DNA of 64,000 nucleotides, taken from an uncultured Clostridium sp. Lineage in GTDB: Bacteria; Bacillota; Clostridia; Oscillospirales; Acutalibacteraceae. Under the pieces are notes generated by a model. That model was not told the DNA's origin, searched no databases, and worked only from the letters and a program-made list of their open reading frames with translations. Shown here in pieces: positions 57,323 to 64,000 of this stretch. The stretch is from positions 1 through 64,000 of the forward strand of contig CATZNW010000009.1 of the NCBI GenBank assembly GCA_958422185.1, given 5' to 3'. The position numbers were made by a program, and so were the translations under genes. Each line of letters opens with the position of its first letter. The stretch's first letter is position 1.

Positions 57323-60300
57323 TTAACCGGCCGCGTTCTCAGGAGCACAAAAGTCACCGAAGACCTGGGAACCGCTGTAATTTTTCCACGCGCGTACTCT
57401 TACATAATAATCACCGGCATCTGAAACTTTTAACGTATAATCCGTTGTGTCTGAACCGTTTATCACCGCACTGCCAGCTACCGTACTGAAGTTTTCGCTC
57501 GCGGACCACTGAATAAGATAACCGTGGCAGGTGGTGCCGCTCCAAGACGCACGGAGCGTATCTCCTTCGCTCTGAACAGAAAGGCCCTCTACAGACGAAG
57601 GAGCCGCGCATACGGTAGTTTTTGAGGATGCTGAGCCGTTCTCATTGAATGCTACAACCATCACCTTATACTCCCAGGACGGAGTAAGATCCGTGAATGT
57701 AAATCTGTTTCCGGAAGTTGTGCCTTTGAGTATCTCTTTGTCCCCGGACAGGATATATACTCTGTATCCGTCTGCATCCGTAGATCTGTTCCATTCAAGG
57801 TACAGGTCAGTACCGCCATCTCCGCGTGCATATACATTGTATCCGCCGGGAGCACCGGGTTTAACAACAGCTGCCTGTGCGCTGCTGAAATCACCGTAAA
57901 CCGTTGAGCCGCTGAAGCTCTTCCACGCTCTGACTCTTACATAATATTTCTCTGGATCCGAGACATTGATTGTATAGTTCTTTGTATCTGAACCGTTTAC
58001 GGTTGCACTGCCTACTACTGTGCTAAAGTTTTCACTGGTTGACCACTGGATAAGATAACCGTGACTTGTGGTACTGCTCCAGGAAGCAGTAATCTTATTG
58101 CCGACGGCATTTGCGGATACGTTTTTAACCTGAGCGGGAGCGGCACATATCCTGTAAGTTGCAGTCACTCTGCTGTCATCATTATATGCAACCACTTTTA
58201 CATCATATTCCCAAGACGGAACAAGATCCGTAAATGTAAACCTGCTTGAAGTTGTGGTTCCCTTGAAAACATCTGTGTTTCCGGAAACGATATATACCCT
58301 GTATCCGTCCGCACCGGAAACATCATTCCAGTCAAGATACAGATCCGTGCCGCCGTCTCCGCGCGCATAAACATGAAAGCCGTTTGCTGCTCTCATCAGG
58401 CCTCTGAGACGAAGCGCCTCGGAATAATCACCGCCGATACGCTCGCTGTTATAATCCTTATATGCTCTTACGCGAACATAGTAATTCTGCGCATTTGAAG
58501 GAAGATCTATCGTATAGCTCGTTTTAGAACTTCCGCTTACATATACCCCATTTACATGACTTGTGAACGTGCTGTTAGCCGCCCACTGAATGTAATAGCC
58601 GTGGCAGGAGGTCTTGCTCCATGATACGGTTACCGAACCGGAATCCGTAAGCGAGGCGCTGACTTCCTGCACCTGTGCAGGGGCCGCGCACACACTGGTG
58701 GTCAGGCTTGATGATTTAGCTTTGCTGTTATACGCTTCAACTACAACATCATACACATAGGAAGCAGTCAGATCCGTGAATGTGAATCTGGTGCCGTCAG
58801 TTGTACCCTTCAAGATTCTCTTTCCGCCGGATACAATATAAATATTATACCCGTCCGCATCGCTTACTTTATTCCAGCTGAGATACAGATCGGTGCCTCC
58901 GTCTCCCCGGGCGTACACTTTCAGGTTCTCCGGCCTGAACAGACTGTTTGCCGTTGAAACAGCGCCGGAATATCCTCCGCATATCTCTTCGGAAGAATAA
59001 ACGCGGCAGGAACGGATCCTTACATAATAATTTTTACTGTACTGTTTTGTGGATATTTCATAAGAACTTTTGCCTGCGGCAACGTAAAACGTCTCCACAT
59101 TTTTGGTAAACGCGCTGTCCGTAGCGATCTGAATATAGCAACCCACACCTGATTTCGCGCTCCATGTAACTCGGATCTTATTTGCTGAAACGGCATTTGC
59201 CGTAAAATTATCCGGAGCCGGAGCCGAAGAATACGTTGTGTATGTTGCGCGCGCGCCGGTATTTGAAGAGCTTCCCTTGTATGCTTCTATTGCAAAGGAA
59301 TACTTTGAATTCGCCGTTGTGGGAACTCTGTAATTCGCGCTCATGGAACCCTCAAGAGTAGCGATCTTTACCCAGCTGCCGTTTTTGGACTGATAGATAT
59401 TATATCCGTCAGCATTGAGTTTCTGAGTCCAGTTTAGGATAATACCCGAACCGTCACTGCTTCTGCCTGAAGCTTTAAATCCGGAAACCGAATCCGGCTT
59501 TGTATTTATAGTTACCCAGGAAGAGAAGTGTGTTGAGTATGTTCTGACATTGCCGGAATAGGTAAATCCCCTGACTCTGAATTTATAAGCCACTCCGGGA
59601 TCAAGGCCCTTAATTGTGATGCTCGTAGACCCGAATACTTCCGTTGAGCTCCAGTTGACCCCGTCTTTGCTGAACTGGATCTGATAACCTTTTGCGCCCG
59701 AAACGGAATCCCACTTCAAAGCAAGATTATCTGTTGAGACGGATGTAGACCTTACATTATTCACTGCCGGAATGGAACCGCTGTATTCATATACAATGGA
59801 AGAAGAGGAGGACGGATGGTAACTTCCGTCAACAGCCCGCTGAATGCCTTTGGCAACATTTAAATAATTGCAGGCCGACGGACTTTTAAATTCAACCAGG
59901 GCGGAACGCGCGCCGAGATTTGCATTTGCCCAACCGAAAATGTAGCCTGACGAAGTGCCGTATGTACCCGTCTGATCCCTTGAAATACCGTTCGTGCTTC
60001 TGAAGATATCAACCAGAGTTCCGTTGCCCAGAACGGAGTTGAGCCAACCGTGGAAATCTATAAAAGTATTCATCTTGTACTTCTTCATAAGATCGCGAAG
60101 CGCACGGCTCTCCTGCGCCCTGAACTGCCCGGAGATAAAATCGCGGTTCATATCCACATGCGCCGCCGTACATCTGCCGAAAGCAGATGAACCGGTGCGC
60201 AGATTATTGACGCCGTCAATAGTGCCGTCCGGATTGGCGCACGGAACTATAACGATCCTGTAATCCTTTAAGTAGGAAGGATTCTTTGCGAAATAGGAAA

Positions 60301-61135
60301 TCAGATCGTTTGCGCATTCAACAAGAACTTTGCCGTCATGGGCATAATTGTCTTCAAAGCCGTGAACTGCAAAAGTACAGAAAATGGTTTTACTGTTGTT
60401 TCCGCTGCCGTTGATGATATAAGCCTCCAGATCCCTTCCACGCACACTGGTGCCGTAAATGACCTTTTCAACATTATCGTAATCCATTGCTACTTTGGCA
60501 GAGTTTTTATTAAGGGAAATGCCGCTGTTTGAATAAACGTATACCGTACACGTTGCGCGCACGCCGTTTTCGGTAATCGCAGTGATCACCGCTTTTCCCT
60601 CTCCCTTTGCAGTAACGGTTCCGGAGGAAGAAACAGAAGCAATATTGCTGTTAGAAGACGTATATCTTATTTTGCAGGGATAAGCTGAGGAATTGAGTTT
60701 GGCATTCAGATTGAAACTCTGACCCTCATTAAGCGATCTGTTGGTTGAAGCAAGCGAAATACTGCTTGGCATTGCCTTAACGTTAATACTTATGCTTTTG
60801 CTTGAATTGCCGTCCGGCGAATAGGTAATATTGACACTACCGGTACCTTTAGCCGTGACAACTCCCTTTGAAGTAACCGTAGCAACAGAATTGTTGCTTG
60901 ATCTGAACGACGGATCCGGAGCGGACTGACCGGAACTGATAATAACCTGGATCTGCTGCTTTGTGCCGACCGCCATCTGGCTGTTGTAATTCATATGATA
61001 CTCGTTTGCACCGATCGACGACCGAACACTCTGAGAAGCAGGCGCACTTTCAGCAGCGTAAGCCGAAAAAGCACAAAAGCCCGCCGCTGTAAAAATCAGC
61101 ATGGCAGCGATCAGAGATATGAGCCTTTTTTTCAT
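57323..61135 (-). CDS. secreted M14-family zinc carboxypeptidase with Ig-like and nine FN3 modules
   Basis: 1270 residues. Signal peptide 1 to about 27 (LISLIAAMLIFTAAGF, then SAYA). Two Big_2 Ig-like domains (about 45-120 and 122-202; SVATVTSKGVVTAKGTGS and IASVSSSGTVTAKGEGK). M14 domain about 205-440: zinc ligands H258 and E261 (VHGFED), H362 (DFHGW), substrate Asn330-Arg331 and catalytic E415 (ALVEFK). Nine fibronectin III modules follow to the C terminus; the last six are three copies of a two-module unit whose first module begins VYARGDGGTDLYL. No LPXTG, SLH or choline-binding anchor, so it should be released. May trim peptidoglycan peptides or host proteins; substrate unknown. Confidence 0.9.
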   Translation of the reverse strand: MKKRLISLIAAMLIFTAAGFCAFSAYAAESAPASQSVRSSIGANEYHMNYNSQMAVGTKQQIQVIISSGQSAPDPSFRSSNNSVATVTSKGVVTAKGTGSVNITYSPDGNSSKSISINVKAMPSSISLASTNRSLNEGQSFNLNAKLNSSAYPCKIRYTSSNSNIASVSSSGTVTAKGEGKAVITAITENGVRATCTVYVYSNSGISLNKNSAKVAMDYDNVEKVIYGTSVRGRDLEAYIINGSGNNSKTIFCTFAVHGFEDNYAHDGKVLVECANDLISYFAKNPSYLKDYRIVIVPCANPDGTIDGVNNLRTGSSAFGRCTAAHVDMNRDFISGQFRAQESRALRDLMKKYKMNTFIDFHGWLNSVLGNGTLVDIFRSTNGISRDQTGTYGTSSGYIFGWANANLGARSALVEFKSPSACNYLNVAKGIQRAVDGSYHPSSSSSIVYEYSGSIPAVNNVRSTSVSTDNLALKWDSVSGAKGYQIQFSKDGVNWSSTEVFGSTSITIKGLDPGVAYKFRVRGFTYSGNVRTYSTHFSSWVTINTKPDSVSGFKASGRSSDGSGIILNWTQKLNADGYNIYQSKNGSWVKIATLEGSMSANYRVPTTANSKYSFAIEAYKGSSSNTGARATYTTYSSAPAPDNFTANAVSANKIRVTWSAKSGVGCYIQIATDSAFTKNVETFYVAAGKSSYEISTKQYSKNYYVRIRSCRVYSSEEICGGYSGAVSTANSLFRPENLKVYARGDGGTDLYLSWNKVSDADGYNIYIVSGGKRILKGTTDGTRFTFTDLTASYVYDVVVEAYNSKAKSSSLTTSVCAAPAQVQEVSASLTDSGSVTVSWSKTSCHGYYIQWAANSTFTSHVNGVYVSGSSKTSYTIDLPSNAQNYYVRVRAYKDYNSERIGGDYSEALRLRGLMRAANGFHVYARGDGGTDLYLDWNDVSGADGYRVYIVSGNTDVFKGTTTSSRFTFTDLVPSWEYDVKVVAYNDDSRVTATYRICAAPAQVKNVSANAVGNKITASWSSTTSHGYLIQWSTSENFSTVVGSATVNGSDTKNYTINVSDPEKYYVRVRAWKSFSGSTVYGDFSSAQAAVVKPGAPGGYNVYARGDGGTDLYLEWNRSTDADGYRVYILSGDKEILKGTTSGNRFTFTDLTPSWEYKVMVVAFNENGSASSKTTVCAAPSSVEGLSVQSEGDTLRASWSGTTCHGYLIQWSASENFSTVAGSAVINGSDTTDYTLKVSDAGDYYVRVRAWKNYSGSQVFGDFCAPENAAG

Positions 61136-61176
61136 AAAACCGCGCTCCTTAAAAAATTTATATTATATTATAAATT

Positions 61177-61206
61177 ATTTTAACATAATCTTAATTTATA
61201 TTTCAA
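61177..61206 (-). promoter_or_regulatory. probable sigma-A promoter of the M14 gene
   Basis: Minus strand: -35 TTGAAA at 61206-61201, 18-base spacer, -10 TAAAAT at 61182-61177; AAGGAG ribosome binding site follows. Confidence 0.6.
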
Positions 61207-61282
61207 CCTTTATTCACAATATTTTTTCATCAGCAAATTAATTATTATGGCAAGATTTTTTCTACTTTATGTAAATTTTTTC

Positions 61283-61311
61283 TGTTAAATCAGAGAAAAA
61301 TGTGTTATAAT
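61283..61311 (+). promoter_or_regulatory. extended -10 promoter of the carD-like gene
   Basis: Plus strand: -10 TATAAT at 61306-61311 preceded by TGT (extended -10), weak -35 TGTTAA at 61283-61288. The leader carries a perfect AAGCGTA/TACGCTT hairpin (61335-61351). Confidence 0.6.
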
Positions 61312-61374
61312 AAATTTGTAGACAATATTTGGTAAAGCGTATTTTACGCTTCGTAATAAAATTGGAGGGACGCA

Positions 61375-61878
61375 ATGTATAAAATAGGCGATGTATTCGT
61401 TTACGGCGCAAACGGCGCATGCGAGATAACGGATATTAAAGAAGAAAAGTTTTCAAGGGAAACAAGAATCTATTATATACTTTCTCCTTTTTTTGATGCA
61501 AGGGAAACGATTTTTGTGCCCGTAGATAACGAGATACTGACAGGAAAAATGAAAAAGGTACTTTCCAGAGATGAAATTATGGAAATGATCAGATCCATTC
61601 CCTACTGTGAAAACATCTGGAACGATAATGCGAATATGCGCCGGGAGGAATACAGAAAGATCATCAATACGGCTGACAGGAAAGATCTTCTTAAACTTCT
61701 GAAAACACTGCACGAGCAGAAACTAAAACTGGAAGAGACAGGTAAAAACCTTTCCGTTTCGGATGAAAAATATTACAGAAAGGCGCAGAATATCATCCAC
61801 AGTGAAATCGCTATGGTGCTTGAACTGGAGATGAAAGAGGTTGAACCGTTTATAGAAAGAGTAATAAACGCGGCATAA
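61375..61878 (+). CDS. CarD/CdnL-like transcription regulator
   Basis: 167 residues: an N-terminal CarD/TRCF Tudor-like RNA-polymerase-interaction domain (KIGDVFVYGANGACEITDIK, then FVPVDNEILTGKMKKVLSRD) and a helical C-terminal domain. CarD binds the RNA polymerase beta subunit and stabilises open complexes, notably at rRNA promoters. Strong GGAGGG ribosome binding site. Monocistronic. Confidence 0.88.
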   Translation: MYKIGDVFVYGANGACEITDIKEEKFSRETRIYYILSPFFDARETIFVPVDNEILTGKMKKVLSRDEIMEMIRSIPYCENIWNDNANMRREEYRKIINTADRKDLLKLLKTLHEQKLKLEETGKNLSVSDEKYYRKAQNIIHSEIAMVLELEMKEVEPFIERVINAA

Positions 61879-61897
61879 TTCATGCCGTGTTTTATTT
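61867..61897 (+). terminator. probable terminator of the carD-like gene
   Basis: Stem CGGCAT / ATGCCG (61871-61876 with 61882-61887) overlapping the stop codon, then TGTTTTATTT. Confidence 0.6.
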
Positions 61898-61923
61898 ACA
61901 TACGGCGAAGCATATGATAGAAT
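61895..61923 (+). promoter_or_regulatory. sigma-A promoter of the alpha/beta hydrolase gene
   Basis: Plus strand: -35 TTTACA at 61895-61900, 17-base spacer, -10 TAGAAT at 61918-61923. Confidence 0.7.
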
Positions 61924-61956
61924 AATTGCAAACAGATTAACATACGAGGTGAAAAG

Positions 61957-62877
61957 ATGGCTTTTTTTACTCCTGTATTGAAGCTCTTCTGGAAAGGGAA
62001 TGAAAAAAACGATTACAAAAGGATCCGTCTTCAGACTCCGGCAGGCGGTGTTGTACAAAAGACCAATCTGCCATATCTTGCGGATGATTTGAAAGAACAC
62101 ACGCTGGATGTATACTATCCCGAAGGGGCAAAAGAAAAGCTCCCGGTTATCATCGACATTCACGGCGGAGGCTGGATGGCCGGCAGCAAGGAGATAAACA
62201 AAAACTACTGCATAAGTCTTGCTTCGCGCGGATACTGCGTGTTCAACCTCAACTACCGTCTTGCCGGCGAATACAGATTCAAAGACCAGATAGAAGATAT
62301 CTTCGCTGCCTTTGAGTGGATAAGCGGCGCGGCAAAGAATTACCCTGCCGATACAGACGATTGCTTTCTTACAGGAGATTCGGCAGGCGGGCATTACGCC
62401 TTCTGTGCCGCAGCGATCTCAAGCTCCTTTATTTTAAGGCAGGATTTCTGCATAAGTGAGCCTCTTATTAGATTCAGGGCCGTAGGCGCAGTATCGCCGG
62501 CGGCAGATCTTATCAGTCCCAATCTGATAATGAATATAAATCTGCCTGAACTGCTCGGCAAAAAGTACAAAAGCAGCAAATACTACAAATATATGAATGT
62601 AGACCGGATCGGCGTCAAAAACATGCCGCCGTTTTACATAGTCACCTCTTCCGGTGATTTTCTTCACAGTCATGCATACAAAATGAAGAAAACGCTTGAC
62701 AGGCTGGGAGTGGAAAACAAGCTGCATGATTTTAAAGGCAAATATTCCGGAAGGAAACTGCCTCATGTATTTTCCGTGCTTGACCCCTCTCCGTCATATG
62801 CAAGAGAATGTATAGACGAGATGCTGCAGTTCTTTGCCGCCCACTCCAAAGACGCCCAAAAATTTACGGTTGACTGA
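61957..62877 (+). CDS. alpha/beta hydrolase (esterase/lipase, HSL-like)
   Basis: 306 residues. Oxyanion motif HGGGW, nucleophile elbow GDSAGG (Ser), catalytic Asp in TSSGDFLH and His in LPHVFS, which together form the full triad of the acetyl-esterase/hormone-sensitive-lipase group. No signal peptide, so a cytoplasmic esterase, perhaps removing acetyl groups from sugars; substrate unknown. GAGGTG ribosome binding site. Confidence 0.9.
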   Translation: MAFFTPVLKLFWKGNEKNDYKRIRLQTPAGGVVQKTNLPYLADDLKEHTLDVYYPEGAKEKLPVIIDIHGGGWMAGSKEINKNYCISLASRGYCVFNLNYRLAGEYRFKDQIEDIFAAFEWISGAAKNYPADTDDCFLTGDSAGGHYAFCAAAISSSFILRQDFCISEPLIRFRAVGAVSPAADLISPNLIMNINLPELLGKKYKSSKYYKYMNVDRIGVKNMPPFYIVTSSGDFLHSHAYKMKKTLDRLGVENKLHDFKGKYSGRKLPHVFSVLDPSPSYARECIDEMLQFFAAHSKDAQKFTVD

Positions 62878-62913
62878 TACGCTAAAGCAGATCCGTTTGA
62901 TATTCTTCAGCAA

Positions 62914-62956
62914 AAAAGCGCTGTCTGAGCCTGTTTGGCCAGACAGCGCTTTTGTT
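62914..62956. terminator. bidirectional terminator between hydrolase and ABC transporter
   Basis: Perfect 14-bp stem AAAAGCGCTGTCTG / CAGACAGCGCTTTT (62914-62927 with 62940-62953), 12-base loop. An outer inverted repeat GCAGATCC / GGATCTGC (62887-62894 with 62962-62969) encloses it. Confidence 0.93.
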
Positions 62957-62972
62957 TATATGGATCTGCGGT

Positions 62973-63695
62973 TTAAAGAACTTTTGAAAGGAAATCACGC
63001 AACCGGGGATTTTGAGGATTTGTAAAGAATTCCTTCGGAGTATTTTCCTCCCGGATCATTCCGTCATCCATAAAAAGGACCTTTGACGCAACTTCCCTTG
63101 CAAAGCCCATTTCGTGAGTTACCACAACCATAGTCATGCCTTCGTCCGCAAGGTCTTTCATGACCTGCAAGACCTCCCCTACCATTTCAGGATCAAGCGC
63201 GGAGGTGGGTTCGTCAAAAAGCATCACCTTGGGATTCATAGCAAGCGAACGCACAATAGCGGCTCTTTGTTTCTGGCCGCCGGAAAGGCTGGACGGATAA
63301 GCATCCGCCTTATCCTCAAGGCCTACCCGCCTCAGCAGGGAAAGCGCCTTTTCCTTTGCTTCCTCCTTGCTCATAAGCTTATGATGGACCGGAGCGAGAG
63401 TGATATTTTCAAGAATGGTTTTATTGTTAAAGAGATTGAAATGCTGAAAAACCATGCCCATATGCTTGCGCACTTCATTGATATCGGTTTTCTTATCATT
63501 GATCAGTTTGCCGTCAAACCAAACCTCGCCTTCTGTTGGGGTCTCAAGCAGATTAAGGCATCTTAAAAAAGTGCTTTTGCCTGAGCCGGAAGGACCGATA
63601 ACAACGATCTTTTCATTCTGCTTTATCTCATAATCAATGCCTTTAAGCACAAGATTGTCTCCGAAGCTTTTTTTGAGATTACATACTTTTATCAC
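62973..63695 (-). CDS. polar amino-acid ABC transporter ATP-binding protein (GlnQ-like)
   Basis: 240 residues: Walker A GPSGSGKST, Q-loop VFQHFNLF, signature LSGGQKQRAAI, Walker B VMLFDEPTSALDPE and the switch His in VVTHEMGFA. The HFNLFNNKTILENITLAPV segment is typical of the PAAT (His/Glu/Gln) group. It overlaps the permease gene by 17 bases. The substrate-binding protein gene must lie beyond the window. Confidence 0.95.
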   Translation of the reverse strand: MIKVCNLKKSFGDNLVLKGIDYEIKQNEKIVVIGPSGSGKSTFLRCLNLLETPTEGEVWFDGKLINDKKTDINEVRKHMGMVFQHFNLFNNKTILENITLAPVHHKLMSKEEAKEKALSLLRRVGLEDKADAYPSSLSGGQKQRAAIVRSLAMNPKVMLFDEPTSALDPEMVGEVLQVMKDLADEGMTMVVVTHEMGFAREVASKVLFMDDGMIREENTPKEFFTNPQNPRLRDFLSKVL

Positions 63696-64000
63696 TTTTA
63701 CGAAGGCTCCTTTCCATTAGTTTTATAAGCATTGAGATCACAAATACGATTACGATGTAGATCACGGCCATAATAAGATACGGCACCATAAATTCATAGT
63801 TATTTGATCCCATTCTGTTGAACGCAACATAAAGATCCATAGCGCCAACGAAACTTACAACGGAAGTTTCCTTTATAAGTGAGATAAACTCATTGCCTAG
63901 GGTTGGAAGAATATTTTTTATCGCCTGAGGTATAACAATCTTCATCATGGTAGTGCTGTAACTTAAGCCTACAGAACGGCCGCCCTCCATCTGTCCGGGG
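63679..64000 (-). CDS. polar amino-acid ABC transporter permease, 5' end cut by window
   Basis: The frame stays open to the window edge, so only the C-terminal 106 residues are visible. PGQMEGGRSVGLSYSTTMMK followed by IVIPQAIKNILPTLGNEF is the conserved EAA loop that contacts the ATPase, followed by SLIKETSVVSFVGAMDL and a last membrane helix (LIMAVIYIVIVFVISMLIKL). Upstream gene of the transporter operon. Confidence 0.93.
   Translation of the reverse strand, partial: PGQMEGGRSVGLSYSTTMMKIVIPQAIKNILPTLGNEFISLIKETSVVSFVGAMDLYVAFNRMGSNNYEFMVPYLIMAVIYIVIVFVISMLIKLMERSLRKSDKSM

Overview
The window reads as a chromosomal segment of a low-to-moderate GC Clostridia bacterium, most likely a gut anaerobe of the Ruminococcaceae/Oscillospiraceae type. 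Grounds: Gram-positive gene order in the trmD-rimM-khpA-rpsP-ffh-ylxM and recO-yqzL-era-ybeY-phoH blocks; strong AGGAGG-like ribosome binding sites; several TTG and GTG starts; sigma-A promoters close to TTGACA-17-TATAAT; a Phe T-box ahead of pheST; a PurO-type IMP cyclohydrolase; a BclA-like collagen protein; and IreB. Placement below class level is inference. No rRNA, tRNA, insertion sequence, prophage or CRISPR array was seen.

Layout. 1-12,552 (mostly minus strand): rsmD (cut by the window edge), uvrC, HPr, then the ylxM-ffh-rpsP-khpA-rimM-trmD operon (translation, secretion, tRNA/rRNA maturation) and phoH-ybeY-era-yqzL-recO-mutS2. 12,670-20,701 is accessory: a FkbM methyltransferase-MscS channel-sulfatase operon, a GPH-type sugar symporter, an iron alcohol dehydrogenase and a sialidase without a signal peptide. 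20,727-25,231: Phe T-box, pheS, pheT, ireB and a small unknown gene. 25,254-31,506: a frameshifted membrane-protein gene behind a short peptide ORF and a small XRE regulator, an N-acetylhexosamine-kinase-like gene, and a MacA/MacB-like pair without its ATPase. 31,655-35,879: purE-M-N-O-D.

35,991-36,238 holds a structured noncoding RNA with its own promoter and terminator, between purE and the ribosomal block. 36,245-51,544 is one long minus-strand S10-spc-alpha ribosomal cluster (31 genes, rpsJ to rplQ, with secY, adk, map, infA and rpoA) driven from a near-consensus promoter and preceded by a roughly 300-nt structured leader containing an intrinsic terminator. 52,065-64,000 is mixed: collagen-like spore/surface protein, glycosyltransferase, PAP2 phosphatase, a membrane J-domain protein, a zinc-ribbon membrane protein, a DtxR-family regulator, a 1270-residue secreted M14 peptidase with nine fibronectin-III modules, CarD, an alpha/beta hydrolase, and a polar amino-acid ABC transporter cut by the window end.

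The most interesting items are the structured RNA next to purE, the S10 leader attenuator, the XRE/operator/15-codon-ORF arrangement at 26.8-27.2 kb, and the tandemly duplicated RGD-bearing FN3 modules of the M14 protein. The sialidase, sulfatase, symporter and hexosamine kinase, none of the enzymes being exported, suggest uptake and internal breakdown of host-type glycans; that link is inference.
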